Source: Butyricicoccus sp.
GTDB lineage: Bacteria > Bacillota > Clostridia > Oscillospirales > Butyricicoccaceae
Assembly: GCA_020025755.1 (NCBI GenBank)
Contig: JAHHRO010000015.1
Span: 1 to 44,970 of the forward strand
Direction: 5' to 3'
Length of the DNA: 44,970 bases
Shown here: piece after piece, positions 8,084-16,449 of the stretch
Layout: every line of letters starts with the position of its first letter
Position numbering within the stretch: the stretch's first letter is position 1
Position numbers and translations under genes: made by a program
Notes under the pieces: model-generated
Databases searched by the model: none
What the model saw: the letters and a program-made list of their open reading frames with translations, nothing else
Told to the model about the DNA's origin: nothing

Positions 8084-9133
8084 TTACTTGTTTGTCATCT
8101 TCTCGCATGCCTCAAACAGACCGTTGAGGTAGGTTGCGCCCAGTGCGCGGTCATAGAGACCATAGCCCGGCTTGCCTGCCTCGCCCCAGATCATACGGCC
8201 GTGGTCAGGACGTACATAGCCGTCAAAGCCAGTCTCTACCAGTGCGCGAACGATCTCGAACATATCCAGACTGCCGCAGTCAGAAAGGTGTGCGCGCTCC
8301 TCGAAAGATCCATCGTCCATGATCTTCACGTTGCGCATGTGCATAAAGCCGATACGTCCCATCTTGGAGTACTTGCGTACCATTGCAGGGATATCATTGG
8401 ACTTTGCACAGCCGAGAGAACCAGTGCACAGGCACAGGCTGTTGGCAGGGGAATCGACGATCGACAAATAACGATCCAGATTTGCTTCGCAGGTAATTAC
8501 GCGCGGCAGACCGAAGATCGGGTATGGCGGATCGTCCGGATGCAGTGCCATGGTCACATCGCAGGATTCTGCAACCGGAATGACCTTCTTGAGGAAGTAT
8601 TCGATGTTCTTCCACAGACCTTCCTCGCCCAGCTCACCGTATGCGCGGATCAGATCGCGTACTTCTTCCTGAGAGTAGCTGGAATCCCAGCCCGGCAGAT
8701 GGATGTCATCCTTGAGCGGATCGAGACCGCGCATCTGTTCCCAGTACATGACAAGGCTGGTGGAGCCGTCTGCTGCCTGCTTGTCCAGCTGGGTACGGGT
8801 CCAGTCGAATACGGGCATGAAATTGTAGGTAACGCACTTGACGCCATACTTTGCACAGCGGCGGATATTTTCGCAGTATGCTTCGATATGTGCATCGCGC
8901 TTGTCAGTACCCAGCTTGATGTCCTCGGAAACCGGAATGGACTCGACTACATCGAATACCAGACCGTTTGCCTCACACTGCTCCTTGAGCTGGCGCAGGC
9001 TTTCCTCCGGCCAAACTTCGCCCGGCTTCACATCATATACGGCTGTAACGATAGAGCGCATCCCTGGGATCTGGGAAATATACTGCAGAGAGATCGGATC
9101 TTCTGCACCATACCAACGGAAAGAAAGTTTCAT
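8084..9133 (-). CDS. uxuA: Mannonate dehydratase UxuA
   Basis: A 349-residue protein with the UxuA TIM-barrel sequence. It removes water from D-mannonate to give 2-keto-3-deoxy-D-gluconate. Recognisable stretches are the start MKLSFRWYG, TYNFMPVFDWTRT (about residues 103-115), LHPDDPP near residue 205, CTGSLG, and the C-terminal HMRNVK segment with its following acidic/His residues, which supply metal ligands in the family. ATG 9133 is preceded by AGGAGG at 9144-9149; an upstream in-frame codon at 9193 has no site and would overlap uxaC. It lies between uxaC and uxuB in one operon. Confidence 0.95.
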   Translation of the reverse strand: MKLSFRWYGAEDPISLQYISQIPGMRSIVTAVYDVKPGEVWPEESLRQLKEQCEANGLVFDVVESIPVSEDIKLGTDKRDAHIEAYCENIRRCAKYGVKCVTYNFMPVFDWTRTQLDKQAADGSTSLVMYWEQMRGLDPLKDDIHLPGWDSSYSQEEVRDLIRAYGELGEEGLWKNIEYFLKKVIPVAESCDVTMALHPDDPPYPIFGLPRVITCEANLDRYLSIVDSPANSLCLCTGSLGCAKSNDIPAMVRKYSKMGRIGFMHMRNVKIMDDGSFEERAHLSDCGSLDMFEIVRALVETGFDGYVRPDHGRMIWGEAGKPGYGLYDRALGATYLNGLFEACEKMTNK

Positions 9134-9153
9134 AATCAAATATCCTCCTAAAA

Positions 9154-10557
9154 TTAATCTAAACCAATATAGTTCCAAACATTGTTGAAACAAATGTCCG
9201 CTACGATCGCGCCGATGGTATCATAATCGGCAGGTGCCATGCCCTTGTCGATCCAGCTGCCGATCACTTCGCACAGGATACGGCGGAAGTATTCATGGCG
9301 CGGATAGGACAGGAAAGAGCGGCTGTCGGTCAGCATACCAACAAAGCGGCTCAGTACGCCAATGCTTGCAAGGGACTTGAGCTGCGCGGTCATGCCATCA
9401 TAGTGGTCATTGAACCACCATGCAGAACCGAACTGGATCTTGCCTGCGGTGCTGGCATCCTGAAAACAGCCAGCAGCAGCAGCCAGCTTGTCATTGTCCA
9501 CAGCGTTGAGCGTGTACAGGATGGTGCGCGGCAGTGCGTCGCGTACTGCCATACGATCGAGCAGAGCAGCAAGAGAAGCCGCCGGGATTGGGTCGCCGAT
9601 GGAATCGCAGCCGATATCTGCACCAAGCGCACGGAAACGCTGGGTGTTGAGATTGCGGATCGCGCCCAGATGCAGCTGCATCGTGAAGCCATGCTTGGTA
9701 TAAAGACCGCCAAGGAAGTCCATGAAGAAGGACTGGTAAGCTGCAATTTCATAGTCGAGCATGCTTTCGCCTGCGATCGCCTTGCGCAGTGCTTCTTCGG
9801 CTGCGCCCTCGTCCCAAACGGTAAAGTCCGGAGAACCGAAGGAATGGTCAGACAGACGGCAGCCGCATTCTGCAAAGTATGCAACGCGTTTTTCCAGTGC
9901 CTGCTGGATATCCGCAAGGGTCTGGATCTGGATATTGGTCACGTCACCGAGCTGCTTGAGGTATGCAGGGTAATCAGGCTTATCTACATGCAGGATACGG
10001 TCGGGGCGGAAGGTGGGCAGCACCTTAGTGGAGAAGCTGCTGTCCTGTGCGAGCAGCTTGTGATACTGGAGATCATCGATCGGGTCATCGGTGGTACACA
10101 GTGCACGGACATTGCTTTCGGTGATGAGTGCGCGTGCCGCACCTGCAGGGCTTTGCAGCTTCTTATTGGCAGCTGTCCAGATCTCGTCTGCGCTTTGGGC
10201 ATTGAGCAGGGTGTCGATGCCAAAATAGCGTTTGAGCTCCAGATGAGACCAATGATAGATCGGATTGCCGATCAGTGTAGGCATCACCTGTGCAAAGCGA
10301 TCGAATTTTTCGCGGAACGATGCATCACCGGTCACATATTTTTCGGGTACGCCGTTTGCGCGCATGACACGCCACTTGTAGTGGTCGCCTGCGAGCCAAG
10401 CCTCGCCGATATCAGAAAACTGCTTGTTTTCATAGATCTCTTTGGGGCTGAGGTGGCAATGGTAATCAAAAATCGGCATCTTTTCCGCGTAATTGTGGTA
10501 AAGTATGCGTGCAGGTTCACTGGTGAGAAGAAAATCTTCCTGAATAAAGCTCTGCAT
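9154..10557 (-). CDS. uxaC: Glucuronate isomerase UxaC
   Basis: A 467-residue uronate isomerase, the usual length of the family. It converts D-glucuronate to D-fructuronate, and often galacturonate to tagaturonate. The amidohydrolase-type metal motif HCH is at residues 33-35 inside FDYHCHLSPKEI. The end reads DICFNNVWNYIGL, a common UxaC terminus. ATG 10557 follows GGGAGG by about nine bases; a much longer in-frame extension upstream would cross the promoter and regulator start, so it is rejected. It is the first gene of the operon uxaC-uxuA-uxuB-dctP-dctQ-dctM. No tagaturonate enzymes (uxaA, uxaB) follow, so glucuronate is the likely substrate. Confidence 0.95.
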   Translation of the reverse strand: MQSFIQEDFLLTSEPARILYHNYAEKMPIFDYHCHLSPKEIYENKQFSDIGEAWLAGDHYKWRVMRANGVPEKYVTGDASFREKFDRFAQVMPTLIGNPIYHWSHLELKRYFGIDTLLNAQSADEIWTAANKKLQSPAGAARALITESNVRALCTTDDPIDDLQYHKLLAQDSSFSTKVLPTFRPDRILHVDKPDYPAYLKQLGDVTNIQIQTLADIQQALEKRVAYFAECGCRLSDHSFGSPDFTVWDEGAAEEALRKAIAGESMLDYEIAAYQSFFMDFLGGLYTKHGFTMQLHLGAIRNLNTQRFRALGADIGCDSIGDPIPAASLAALLDRMAVRDALPRTILYTLNAVDNDKLAAAAGCFQDASTAGKIQFGSAWWFNDHYDGMTAQLKSLASIGVLSRFVGMLTDSRSFLSYPRHEYFRRILCEVIGSWIDKGMAPADYDTIGAIVADICFNNVWNYIGLD

Positions 10558-10622
10558 TCGGTTCAACCTCCCAGTCATAATGTGCAGTGTTTCGGAACAT
10601 GGCATTCCGTTTCGATGATCTA

Positions 10623-10651
10623 AGTATACTGCTTTTTTTACCGAATTTCGA
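10623..10651 (-). promoter_or_regulatory. Candidate promoter of the uxaC operon
   Basis: On the minus strand TCGAAA (10646-10651), 17 nt, then TATACT (10623-10628). The -35 is imperfect, which suits an activator-dependent promoter, and it directly abuts the repeat at 10652-10663. Confidence 0.6.
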
Positions 10652-10684
10652 GGTATATCTTGCTTGAAATCTGGTGTAACTTGC
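10652..10684 (+). promoter_or_regulatory. Tandem direct repeats, candidate AraC-type operator
   Basis: GGTATATCTTGC (10652-10663) and GGTGTAACTTGC (10673-10684) match at 10 of 12 positions with a 21-bp pitch, two helical turns, as expected for an AraC-family dimer site. The pair lies between the divergent promoters: it touches the -35 of the uxaC promoter and overlaps the regulator's own promoter. This suggests activation of the operon and autorepression. The link is inference. Confidence 0.55.
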
Positions 10685-10692
10685 GATATAAT
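10664..10692 (+). promoter_or_regulatory. Promoter of the AraC-family regulator
   Basis: TTGAAA (10664-10669), 17 nt, TATAAT (10687-10692). The transcript should start near 10699, which argues against the in-frame ATG at 10699 as start. Confidence 0.75.
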
Positions 10693-10722
10693 ATAATTAT
10701 GCACAAGAAAGAAGGTGTGAAA

Positions 10723-11604
10723 TTGGCAAAAATGCACAATGATGTCTTTACGCTCCGCCAGACGATGGAGCGTCCCGATTTTGAATGTTATCATTACTAC
10801 AATGCTGTGCCGCCCCAACTCAATTTCCATGAACATGAGTTCTATGAGGTATTTTTCCTTTTATCCGGTGATGTATCCTATGTGATCGAGGGTCGTACCT
10901 ATCAGCTGCGCCCGGGAGATATTTTGCTCACGGATAACCGAGATATCCATAAAGCGATCGTCCAGCCGGGAAAGCCTTATGAACGATTCATTATTTGGGT
11001 GCAGCCGTCTTTTCTGGAGTATATCATGCTCTTTGGTGCAGATCTTGCGGCTTGCTTTACGGATGCCAGCCAGAAAAGGTATAAGCTCATTCGACCGGAC
11101 AGCGATGTGTTGACCCATCTGCGTGCAATCTGCCAAAAGATGCTCCGCACCCGTGACGAGAAGGCATTTGGCGGCGCGACCTTATCTTATGTGTACCTGA
11201 TTGAATTTCTGGTCTATCTCAACCGTGCATACTTTGCAACCTCGGAGGAAATTCGGAGAGACGTCACAGAGAACGAGAAGATCAACGAGATCGTTGCGTA
11301 TATCAATGAAAATCTGGCAGAGAATCTTGCACTTGACCGCGTTGCGGAAACCTTCTATATCAGTAAATCCTACTTGTCACATCAGTTCAAAGCCTATACA
11401 GGAATGACACTCTATCAGTTCATTATCAAAAAACGCGTGACTGTCGCGCGCAATATGCTTCGGGAAGGGACGCCTGTCATGGATGCCTGCATGAAGTGCG
11501 GATTCAATGACTACTCCAATTTTTTAAAAGCATTCAAGCGAGAGTTTGGAAGAAGTCCAAAGGATTTCATGAAACGGGATGGCTGGAGCGGGAGACCTTT
11601 ATAG
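10723..11604 (+). CDS. AraC-family transcriptional regulator of the hexuronate operon
   Basis: A 293-residue regulator with an N-terminal cupin-like sensing domain (about residues 15-150, with a HEHEFYEVFFLLSGD stretch) and a C-terminal AraC double helix-turn-helix (about residues 190-290). In the latter, VAETFYISKSYLSHQFK and CGFNDYSNFLKAFKREFG are the typical recognition segments. TTG 10723 is chosen: GAAGG sits seven bases before it, while the ATG at 10699 coincides with the predicted transcription start. It is divergent from uxaC and probably senses a uronate or pathway intermediate to control that operon. The target is inferred from position. Confidence 0.88.
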   Translation: MAKMHNDVFTLRQTMERPDFECYHYYNAVPPQLNFHEHEFYEVFFLLSGDVSYVIEGRTYQLRPGDILLTDNRDIHKAIVQPGKPYERFIIWVQPSFLEYIMLFGADLAACFTDASQKRYKLIRPDSDVLTHLRAICQKMLRTRDEKAFGGATLSYVYLIEFLVYLNRAYFATSEEIRRDVTENEKINEIVAYINENLAENLALDRVAETFYISKSYLSHQFKAYTGMTLYQFIIKKRVTVARNMLREGTPVMDACMKCGFNDYSNFLKAFKREFGRSPKDFMKRDGWSGRPL

Positions 11605-12050
11605 TATGCTGAATCTTTCTGAAAACCCTGCATGGAAAAGATTGGAGAATGGATCGCAAGCCGACCCAAGAAATCTCTCGGCAGAGTGATATGAAGTTTC
11701 AAGTGGAGTGGCGCAGCGTCAGCGGTGCTGCTCCTGTTCTATTAGGCAGAGCGATGCGTCATAAGCTGGGTACACCTATAAAAAAGATGCTTCATGCATC
11801 AGAACAAGATAGACCCGATGTCCAACAAAAAAGAAAAGAGTGGGAAAATATAGTTTCTGCGGCAGATCCAACTCATCTGGTTTCTTGCTTCTCGATACTG
11901 TTTTTACAAATTGCCCCAGCTCCGTCTTTTAGACATAATGATACCCCTTGATGTAGTACATTTATTATCCTACATTAAGGGGTATTTTGTCATTGTTCGT
12001 TTTTACTGGATCGGTTCAAAGATCACTGGCTTGGGGTCGTTTCATCCTGC
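11605..12050. other. Gene-free stretch between convergent genes
   Basis: I find no supported gene in these 446 nt. A 100-codon open frame (11649-11951, +) has no ribosome binding site and no recognisable family. The stretch contains a short hairpin GATGC-TTCAT-GCATC (11786-11800) and a long stem-loop (11941-11985). It may contain decayed sequence, but I cannot name it. Confidence 0.4.
11941..11988 (+). terminator. Long stem-loop, candidate terminator
   Basis: A 16-bp stem with one G-U pair: ATACCCCTTGATGTAG (11941-11956) against CTACATTAAGGGGTAT (11970-11985), followed by TTT. It could end the regulator transcript, although it is 337 nt downstream. A palindromic repeat remnant is also possible. 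Confidence 0.5.
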
Positions 12051-12422
12051 TTATTTTCTGGTGGGTACGACTTCCAGCCAATAGCCGTCTGGATCGCTGA
12101 TGAAGTAGATACCCATTTTCGGGTTTTCAAAGCAGATACAGTCCATTTCCTTGTGCTTTGCATAGGCTGCATCATAGTCATCCACACGGAACGCAAGATG
12201 GAATTCGTTGTCACCCAAGTTGTAATCGCGCTCCCAGTCGCGCAGCCAGGTCAGTTCGAGCTGGAAGGGGGAGACCCCGTCGCCCAGATAGACGATGATG
12301 AAGGAGCCGTCCTCTGCGTTGATGCGCCGCTGTTCGGTCAGACCCAGCGCATCTTCATAGAACTTCAGAGAACGCTCCAAATTGCGCACATTGTAGTTGG
12401 TGTGATAAAATGAAAACTGCAT
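12051..12422 (-). CDS. VOC-family protein, glyoxalase I-like
   Basis: A 123-residue vicinal-oxygen-chelate protein with two beta-alpha-beta repeats. The four metal-ligand positions of glyoxalase I are recognisable: His8 (HTNYNV), Glu in QLELTW (about residue 56), His in EFHLAF (about residue 75) and Glu in YWLEV (about residue 118). The segment DPDGYWLEV is typical of lactoylglutathione lyase. It may detoxify methylglyoxal, though VOC proteins vary and Clostridia often lack glutathione. GGAGGC precedes the ATG. It is divergent from gdpP. Confidence 0.8.
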   Translation of the reverse strand: MQFSFYHTNYNVRNLERSLKFYEDALGLTEQRRINAEDGSFIIVYLGDGVSPFQLELTWLRDWERDYNLGDNEFHLAFRVDDYDAAYAKHKEMDCICFENPKMGIYFISDPDGYWLEVVPTRK

Positions 12423-12447
12423 ATAAATACGCCTCCTGAGACAAATA

Positions 12448-12460
12448 TATTGTTACAATA
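12448..12460. promoter_or_regulatory. Palindrome over the -10 of the glyoxalase promoter
   Basis: TATTGTTACAATA is a perfect 6-1-6 palindrome that contains the minus-strand -10 element. Its place suggests a repressor operator; the regulator is unknown. Confidence 0.4.
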
Positions 12461-12483
12461 ACATATTGGAGCGCAAAAGACAA
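12455..12483 (-). promoter_or_regulatory. Candidate promoter of the glyoxalase-like gene
   Basis: On the minus strand TTGTCT (12478-12483), 17 nt, TATTGT (12455-12460), just upstream of the GGAGGC site. Confidence 0.5.
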
Positions 12484-12490
12484 GTTATCG

Positions 12491-12519
12491 TTTACATTAT
12501 GTCGGCAGTTTGCTATACT
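12491..12519 (+). promoter_or_regulatory. Promoter of gdpP
   Basis: TTTACA (12491-12496), 17 nt, TATACT (12514-12519). Transcription should begin near 12526, before the TTG start at 12557. Confidence 0.65.
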
Positions 12520-12556
12520 ATATCTGTATAATTATATGCAAAGGGGGGACTTTGCT

Positions 12557-14557
12557 TTGGATAAGAGACTGAAAAAATTATTACAGCCAAGCTATCAGGC
12601 CTATTTTTGGGTTTTCCTGCTGTTTGCTGTGGCATGTGCTTATATTTCTCTGCCGATCGCCGTGATCGGTATCACGCTTGATGGATTCCTGTTCCTGGTG
12701 TATCACTATCAGGAGCGCGCCCGTCGGCGGGACATCATTAAATATATGCAGCAGATGACGCTGTCCGTTGGCGATGCGAAGCATGCATCTATCACACATT
12801 TTCCAATGCCGGTCGTGATCGTGCAGGCTGCTACAGGGCAGATCATCTGGACGAACGATGCGTTTTCCGAGAGCACAGGGCTGTTCGATGCGGCACTCAG
12901 CGATAAACTTACAGATATCGCGCCTGATTTTGATACCCATTGGCTGGTGGAAGGCAAGCCGCAGTATCCGGGCGAGGTGCGGATCGGTCAAAATGTATTC
13001 TGGGTATTTGGCAACCTGCTGTCTACGGATGAGGCACAGGCAGATGAAGTACTCATGCTCATTTATTTTGTACCCTGCACCGAGCTGATCGAAATGCGCG
13101 ATGCATACAGCCGCAGCCGTCCTGTAGTTGCCATTATTTCCATTGATAACTATGAAGAACTAATCAAAGAGGCAACCGATCTGGAGAAGTCCAGCCTGAT
13201 GGCGGATATCAACCGGAAAATCGGAGAATGGACGCAGGATAGTCAGGCACTCCTGCGCAAATATGACCGCGACAAGTATATTTTCGTGCTGGAAGAAGCG
13301 CAATTTGAAAAGCTGCAACAGAAGAAATTCAGCGTACTGCAAGATGTGCGCAGTATCCAAAGCCGCGCCGGTATCGTTGCAACGCTGTCCATCGGCATTG
13401 GTAAGGACGGTGAAAGCTACGAGGAAAACTGGCGCAATGCAGGGGTCGCGCTCGATATGGCACTCTCACGCGGCGGCGATCAGGCGGTCATCAAGACACG
13501 CTATAACTTTGACTTTTTTGGTGGCTTGTCCAAGGAGCTGGAGAAGCGCACCAAGGTCAAGTCCCGTGTGGTTGCCAATGCACTCGTGCAGCTTATTCGA
13601 GATTCTTCTCAGGTCATGATCATGGGGCATAAAATGAGCGATATGGATGCGTTCGGTGCGGCTGTCGGTATGGCTTGTGCCGTGCGTCATCGTGAAAAAC
13701 CGGTACATATCGTCATCAATCAGGACAAGACCATGGCGCATGATCTTGTGGAAAAGGTCAAGGCAGTGCCGGAGTATGAAGATCTGCTCATTTCACCAGA
13801 CGAAGCAATGGTGCAGTGCGACTTCAATACCCTGCTCATCGTCGTAGACACCAACCGACCCGATTATGTAGAGTCCCAGCCGCTTCTGGAATCCATCAAC
13901 AAGGTGGCGGTCATCGATCATCACCGGCGTGCGGCAAGCTATATCGAAAATTTCGCACTCAATCTGCATGAGCCCTATGCATCCTCGACCTGTGAGCTTG
14001 TGAGCGAGATGCTGCAATATATGGTGCCGACCAGCGATATCCTGAAGATCGAGGCAGAATGTATGCTGGCTGGCCTGTATCTCGATACCAAGGGTTTTTC
14101 GGTCAAGACCGGCGTGCGTACCTTTGAGGCGGCAGCTTATCTCAAGCGTGCCGGTGCAGATATGAGTGAGGTCATGAAGCTGTTCCAGTCGAACTTTGAT
14201 GAATATATCGCACAGCAGCGCATCATTACAAACGCCAAGGACTGCGGAGAAGGCATCGTGCTTGCAGTCACATCGGAAAATGTGGACCGCATTACCGCGG
14301 CAAAGGCGGCAGACTGTCTGCTCAAAATCAATGGTGTCAATGCATCCGTTGTCGTGTTCCGCTGTGGGGATGACGTGCTGGTATCTGCACGCTCCAACGG
14401 AACGGTCAATGTACAGCTCATCATGGAGCATCTGGGCGGCGGCGGCAATCACTCGTCGGCAGGTGCGCAGATCATGCATGGCTCGGTGCAGGAAGTCAAG
14501 GTCGATGTGGAAAATGCCATCCGTCGCTATCAGGAAAGTGATGACAGCGACAACTAG
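12557..14557 (+). CDS. gdpP: Cyclic-di-AMP phosphodiesterase GdpP (YybT)
   Basis: A 666-residue membrane-anchored DHH/DHHA1 phosphodiesterase that cleaves c-di-AMP. Order of parts: two membrane helices (about residues 12-50), a PAS-like domain (about 75-170), a degenerate GGDEF domain (about 175-315, GGDQAV in place of GGDEF), then DHH (about 345-495) and DHHA1 (to the end). Catalytic motifs seen are GHKMSDMDA near residue 357, VVDTNRPD, and IDHHRR near 453; the DHHA1 glycine motif is GGGGNHSSAG. TTG 12557 follows AAGGGGGG by eight bases; the ATG at 12536 lies close to the predicted transcription start without a site. Followed by rplI and dnaB, the usual Firmicutes order. Confidence 0.93.
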   Translation: MDKRLKKLLQPSYQAYFWVFLLFAVACAYISLPIAVIGITLDGFLFLVYHYQERARRRDIIKYMQQMTLSVGDAKHASITHFPMPVVIVQAATGQIIWTNDAFSESTGLFDAALSDKLTDIAPDFDTHWLVEGKPQYPGEVRIGQNVFWVFGNLLSTDEAQADEVLMLIYFVPCTELIEMRDAYSRSRPVVAIISIDNYEELIKEATDLEKSSLMADINRKIGEWTQDSQALLRKYDRDKYIFVLEEAQFEKLQQKKFSVLQDVRSIQSRAGIVATLSIGIGKDGESYEENWRNAGVALDMALSRGGDQAVIKTRYNFDFFGGLSKELEKRTKVKSRVVANALVQLIRDSSQVMIMGHKMSDMDAFGAAVGMACAVRHREKPVHIVINQDKTMAHDLVEKVKAVPEYEDLLISPDEAMVQCDFNTLLIVVDTNRPDYVESQPLLESINKVAVIDHHRRAASYIENFALNLHEPYASSTCELVSEMLQYMVPTSDILKIEAECMLAGLYLDTKGFSVKTGVRTFEAAAYLKRAGADMSEVMKLFQSNFDEYIAQQRIITNAKDCGEGIVLAVTSENVDRITAAKAADCLLKINGVNASVVVFRCGDDVLVSARSNGTVNVQLIMEHLGGGGNHSSAGAQIMHGSVQEVKVDVENAIRRYQESDDSDN

Positions 14558-14583
14558 GGCGTATCTGATTTTCAGATAGCCCC
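14556..14583. repeat. Short palindrome overlapping the gdpP stop codon
   Basis: AGGGCGTATCTGA (14556-14568) faces TCAGATAGCCCCT (14572-14584 region) around a TTT loop, with a bulged G. Its AG forms part of the TAG stop of gdpP. No T-run follows, so it is a poor terminator. Its half-site resembles the right end of the palindromic element at 35708-35834. Confidence 0.45.
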
Positions 14584-14588
14584 TGAAT

Positions 14589-14617
14589 TTGGTTATAACC
14601 TATTTTTAGAATATAAC
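14589..14617 (+). promoter_or_regulatory. Weak candidate promoter for rplI
   Basis: TTGGTT (14589-14594), 17 nt, TATAAC (14612-14617). Read-through from gdpP is also possible. Confidence 0.35.
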
Positions 14618-14648
14618 AGTTATTTCAAAACTACGGAGGAAGTTTACC

Positions 14649-15092
14649 ATGAAAGTAATTCTCAAGGCAGATGTAAAGGGTCAGGGCAAAAAGGGCGAAA
14701 TGATCGAGGTCAGCGAAGGATATGGAAGAAATTTCCTGCTGCCGCGCGGTCTGGCAGTCGTTGCCAATGCGGACAATATGAACCTCAAGCGTCAGGCAGA
14801 TGAAGCAGCTGCACATCGCGCAGCAGTGGAAAAGGCAGCGGCTGAGGAGTATGCTGCAAAACTCAAGGAGGTCCGTGTCAAGGTTTCCGCAAAGGGCGGC
14901 TCGGGCGGCAGGCTGTTTGGTGCAGTGACTGCAAAGGAAGTATCCGAGTGTCTCAAAAAGCAGCATGGCATGGATATCCAGAAGAACAAGATCGTCATGG
15001 AACAGATCAAGACCTTTGGCACAACCATCGTAAAGGCAAAGCTGTATCCTGAGATCGTTGCAGAGATCACAGTAGACGTTGTAGAAGCATAA
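14649..15092 (+). CDS. rplI: 50S ribosomal protein L9
   Basis: A 147-residue L9, the normal length. It has the L9 N-domain signature: MKVILKADVKGQGKKGE at the start and GYGRNFLLPRGLA (about residues 24-36), followed by a long helix rich in Ala/Glu/Lys and the C-terminal domain with GGRLFGAVT. L9 binds 23S rRNA near the L1 stalk. GGAGG lies just upstream of the ATG. It is placed between gdpP and dnaB, as in many Firmicutes. Confidence 0.97.
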   Translation: MKVILKADVKGQGKKGEMIEVSEGYGRNFLLPRGLAVVANADNMNLKRQADEAAAHRAAVEKAAAEEYAAKLKEVRVKVSAKGGSGGRLFGAVTAKEVSECLKKQHGMDIQKNKIVMEQIKTFGTTIVKAKLYPEIVAEITVDVVEA

Positions 15093-15114
15093 TCCCAGAA
15101 AGGAAGGAAATACT

Positions 15115-16449
15115 GTGGCAGATGAACTGCTGGCAAAGCAATTGCCGCAGAGCCTGGAGGCAGAGCAGGCTGTGATCGGCTCTATGCTGATCGACCCTGC
15201 ATGCATTGCAGAGGTCATCGAACTGCTCCGTCCGGAAGATTTTTATGCGGAGGAGCATCAGCGCATTTTTGAAACGGTATACTCCATGTTCAACAGTGCG
15301 CTCAAGATCGATCCGGTCACGGTGCTCGACCGCCTGAAGGCGCAGGGCTATTACGATGAGGCTGGTGGACGTGCGTACCTCATGCAGCTGATGGAGGTGA
15401 CACCGACCTCGGCAAACGTGAAGGAATATGCGGCCATTGTGCGGGATAAGAGTATGCTGCGTGCCATCGCAGAGGTGGCTGGTGAGATCCAGACGCTCGC
15501 CTTTACCGGAGCCGGTACGGCATCTGAGATCGCAGAGCTTGCAGAGCAGAAGATCTATAATGTCCGGCAGGGCAGAGAGATCAAAGGGCTCTCGCATATC
15601 AAGTCGGTCATTATGGATCTCTATGCGCAGCTCGATGAGCGCAGCCGTTCAGACAGCGATATCCCCGGCATCTCGACGGGATTCCGCGAACTCGATCAGG
15701 CATTGACCGGACTCAATAAGTCCGACCTCATTCTGGTGGCAGCGCGTCCTGGTATGGGTAAGACGGCATTTGCGCTCAATCTCGCGCTCAATGCCGCAAA
15801 GGCATCGGAAAAGGATGTGGCTGTGTTTCAGCTGGAAATGAGTAAGGATCAGATCGCCTCACGCTTTCTGACCAGTGAGGCACTTCTGGACTCCCATAAA
15901 CTTAAAACTGGTAATTTGGGACAGGATGACTGGATCAAGATCGCGCGCGCGACCAGTGTGCTGGCAAAGACCCACATCTATGTGGACGATAATCCGGCGA
16001 TCACGGTTGCGGAGATCAAGGCAAAATGCCGTCGGTTGGGAGAAAGTCTGGGGCTCATTGTCATCGACTATATCCAGCTGATGCAGACGGGTGGAAAACG
16101 CAGCGAAAATCGTGTGCAGGAGGTCGCAGAGATCTCCAGAAGTCTCAAGATCATGGCGAAAGAGCTGAATGTTCCAGTCGTTTGCCTGTCGCAGCTTTCG
16201 CGTGCGGTCGAGCAGCGTGCAGATAAACGGCCGATGCTGTCTGACCTGCGTGAGTCGGGCGCGATCGAGCAGGATGCAGACATCGTTATGTTTATTTATC
16301 GTGACGACTATTACGATGCGGAAAGCGACGATAAAAACGTTGCAGAGATCATCATTGCGAAAAACCGTCATGGTGCAACCACAACGGTTCAGCTGCAATG
16401 GATTGGGCAGTATACTACATTCTCGTCGAGGGATCGGATCCACACATGA
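15115..16449 (+). CDS. dnaB: Replicative DNA helicase DnaB
   Basis: A 444-residue hexameric replicative helicase. The N-terminal primase-interacting domain starts LPQSLEAEQAVIGSML. The RecA-like domain has Walker A ARPGMGKTAF near residue 211, Walker B LIVIDYIQLM near residue 318 and the arginine-finger region SQLSRAVEQR. GTG 15115 follows AAAGGAAGGAAA. Its stop overlaps the tilS ATG (ATGA), so the genes are coupled. No intein is present. Named dnaC in Bacillus subtilis. Confidence 0.96.
   Translation: MADELLAKQLPQSLEAEQAVIGSMLIDPACIAEVIELLRPEDFYAEEHQRIFETVYSMFNSALKIDPVTVLDRLKAQGYYDEAGGRAYLMQLMEVTPTSANVKEYAAIVRDKSMLRAIAEVAGEIQTLAFTGAGTASEIAELAEQKIYNVRQGREIKGLSHIKSVIMDLYAQLDERSRSDSDIPGISTGFRELDQALTGLNKSDLILVAARPGMGKTAFALNLALNAAKASEKDVAVFQLEMSKDQIASRFLTSEALLDSHKLKTGNLGQDDWIKIARATSVLAKTHIYVDDNPAITVAEIKAKCRRLGESLGLIVIDYIQLMQTGGKRSENRVQEVAEISRSLKIMAKELNVPVVCLSQLSRAVEQRADKRPMLSDLRESGAIEQDADIVMFIYRDDYYDAESDDKNVAEIIIAKNRHGATTTVQLQWIGQYTTFSSRDRIHT

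Noticed and set aside
11649..11951. A 100-codon plus-strand open frame after the AraC regulator
   Set aside because: No ribosome binding site, no recognisable domain and an unconvincing composition.
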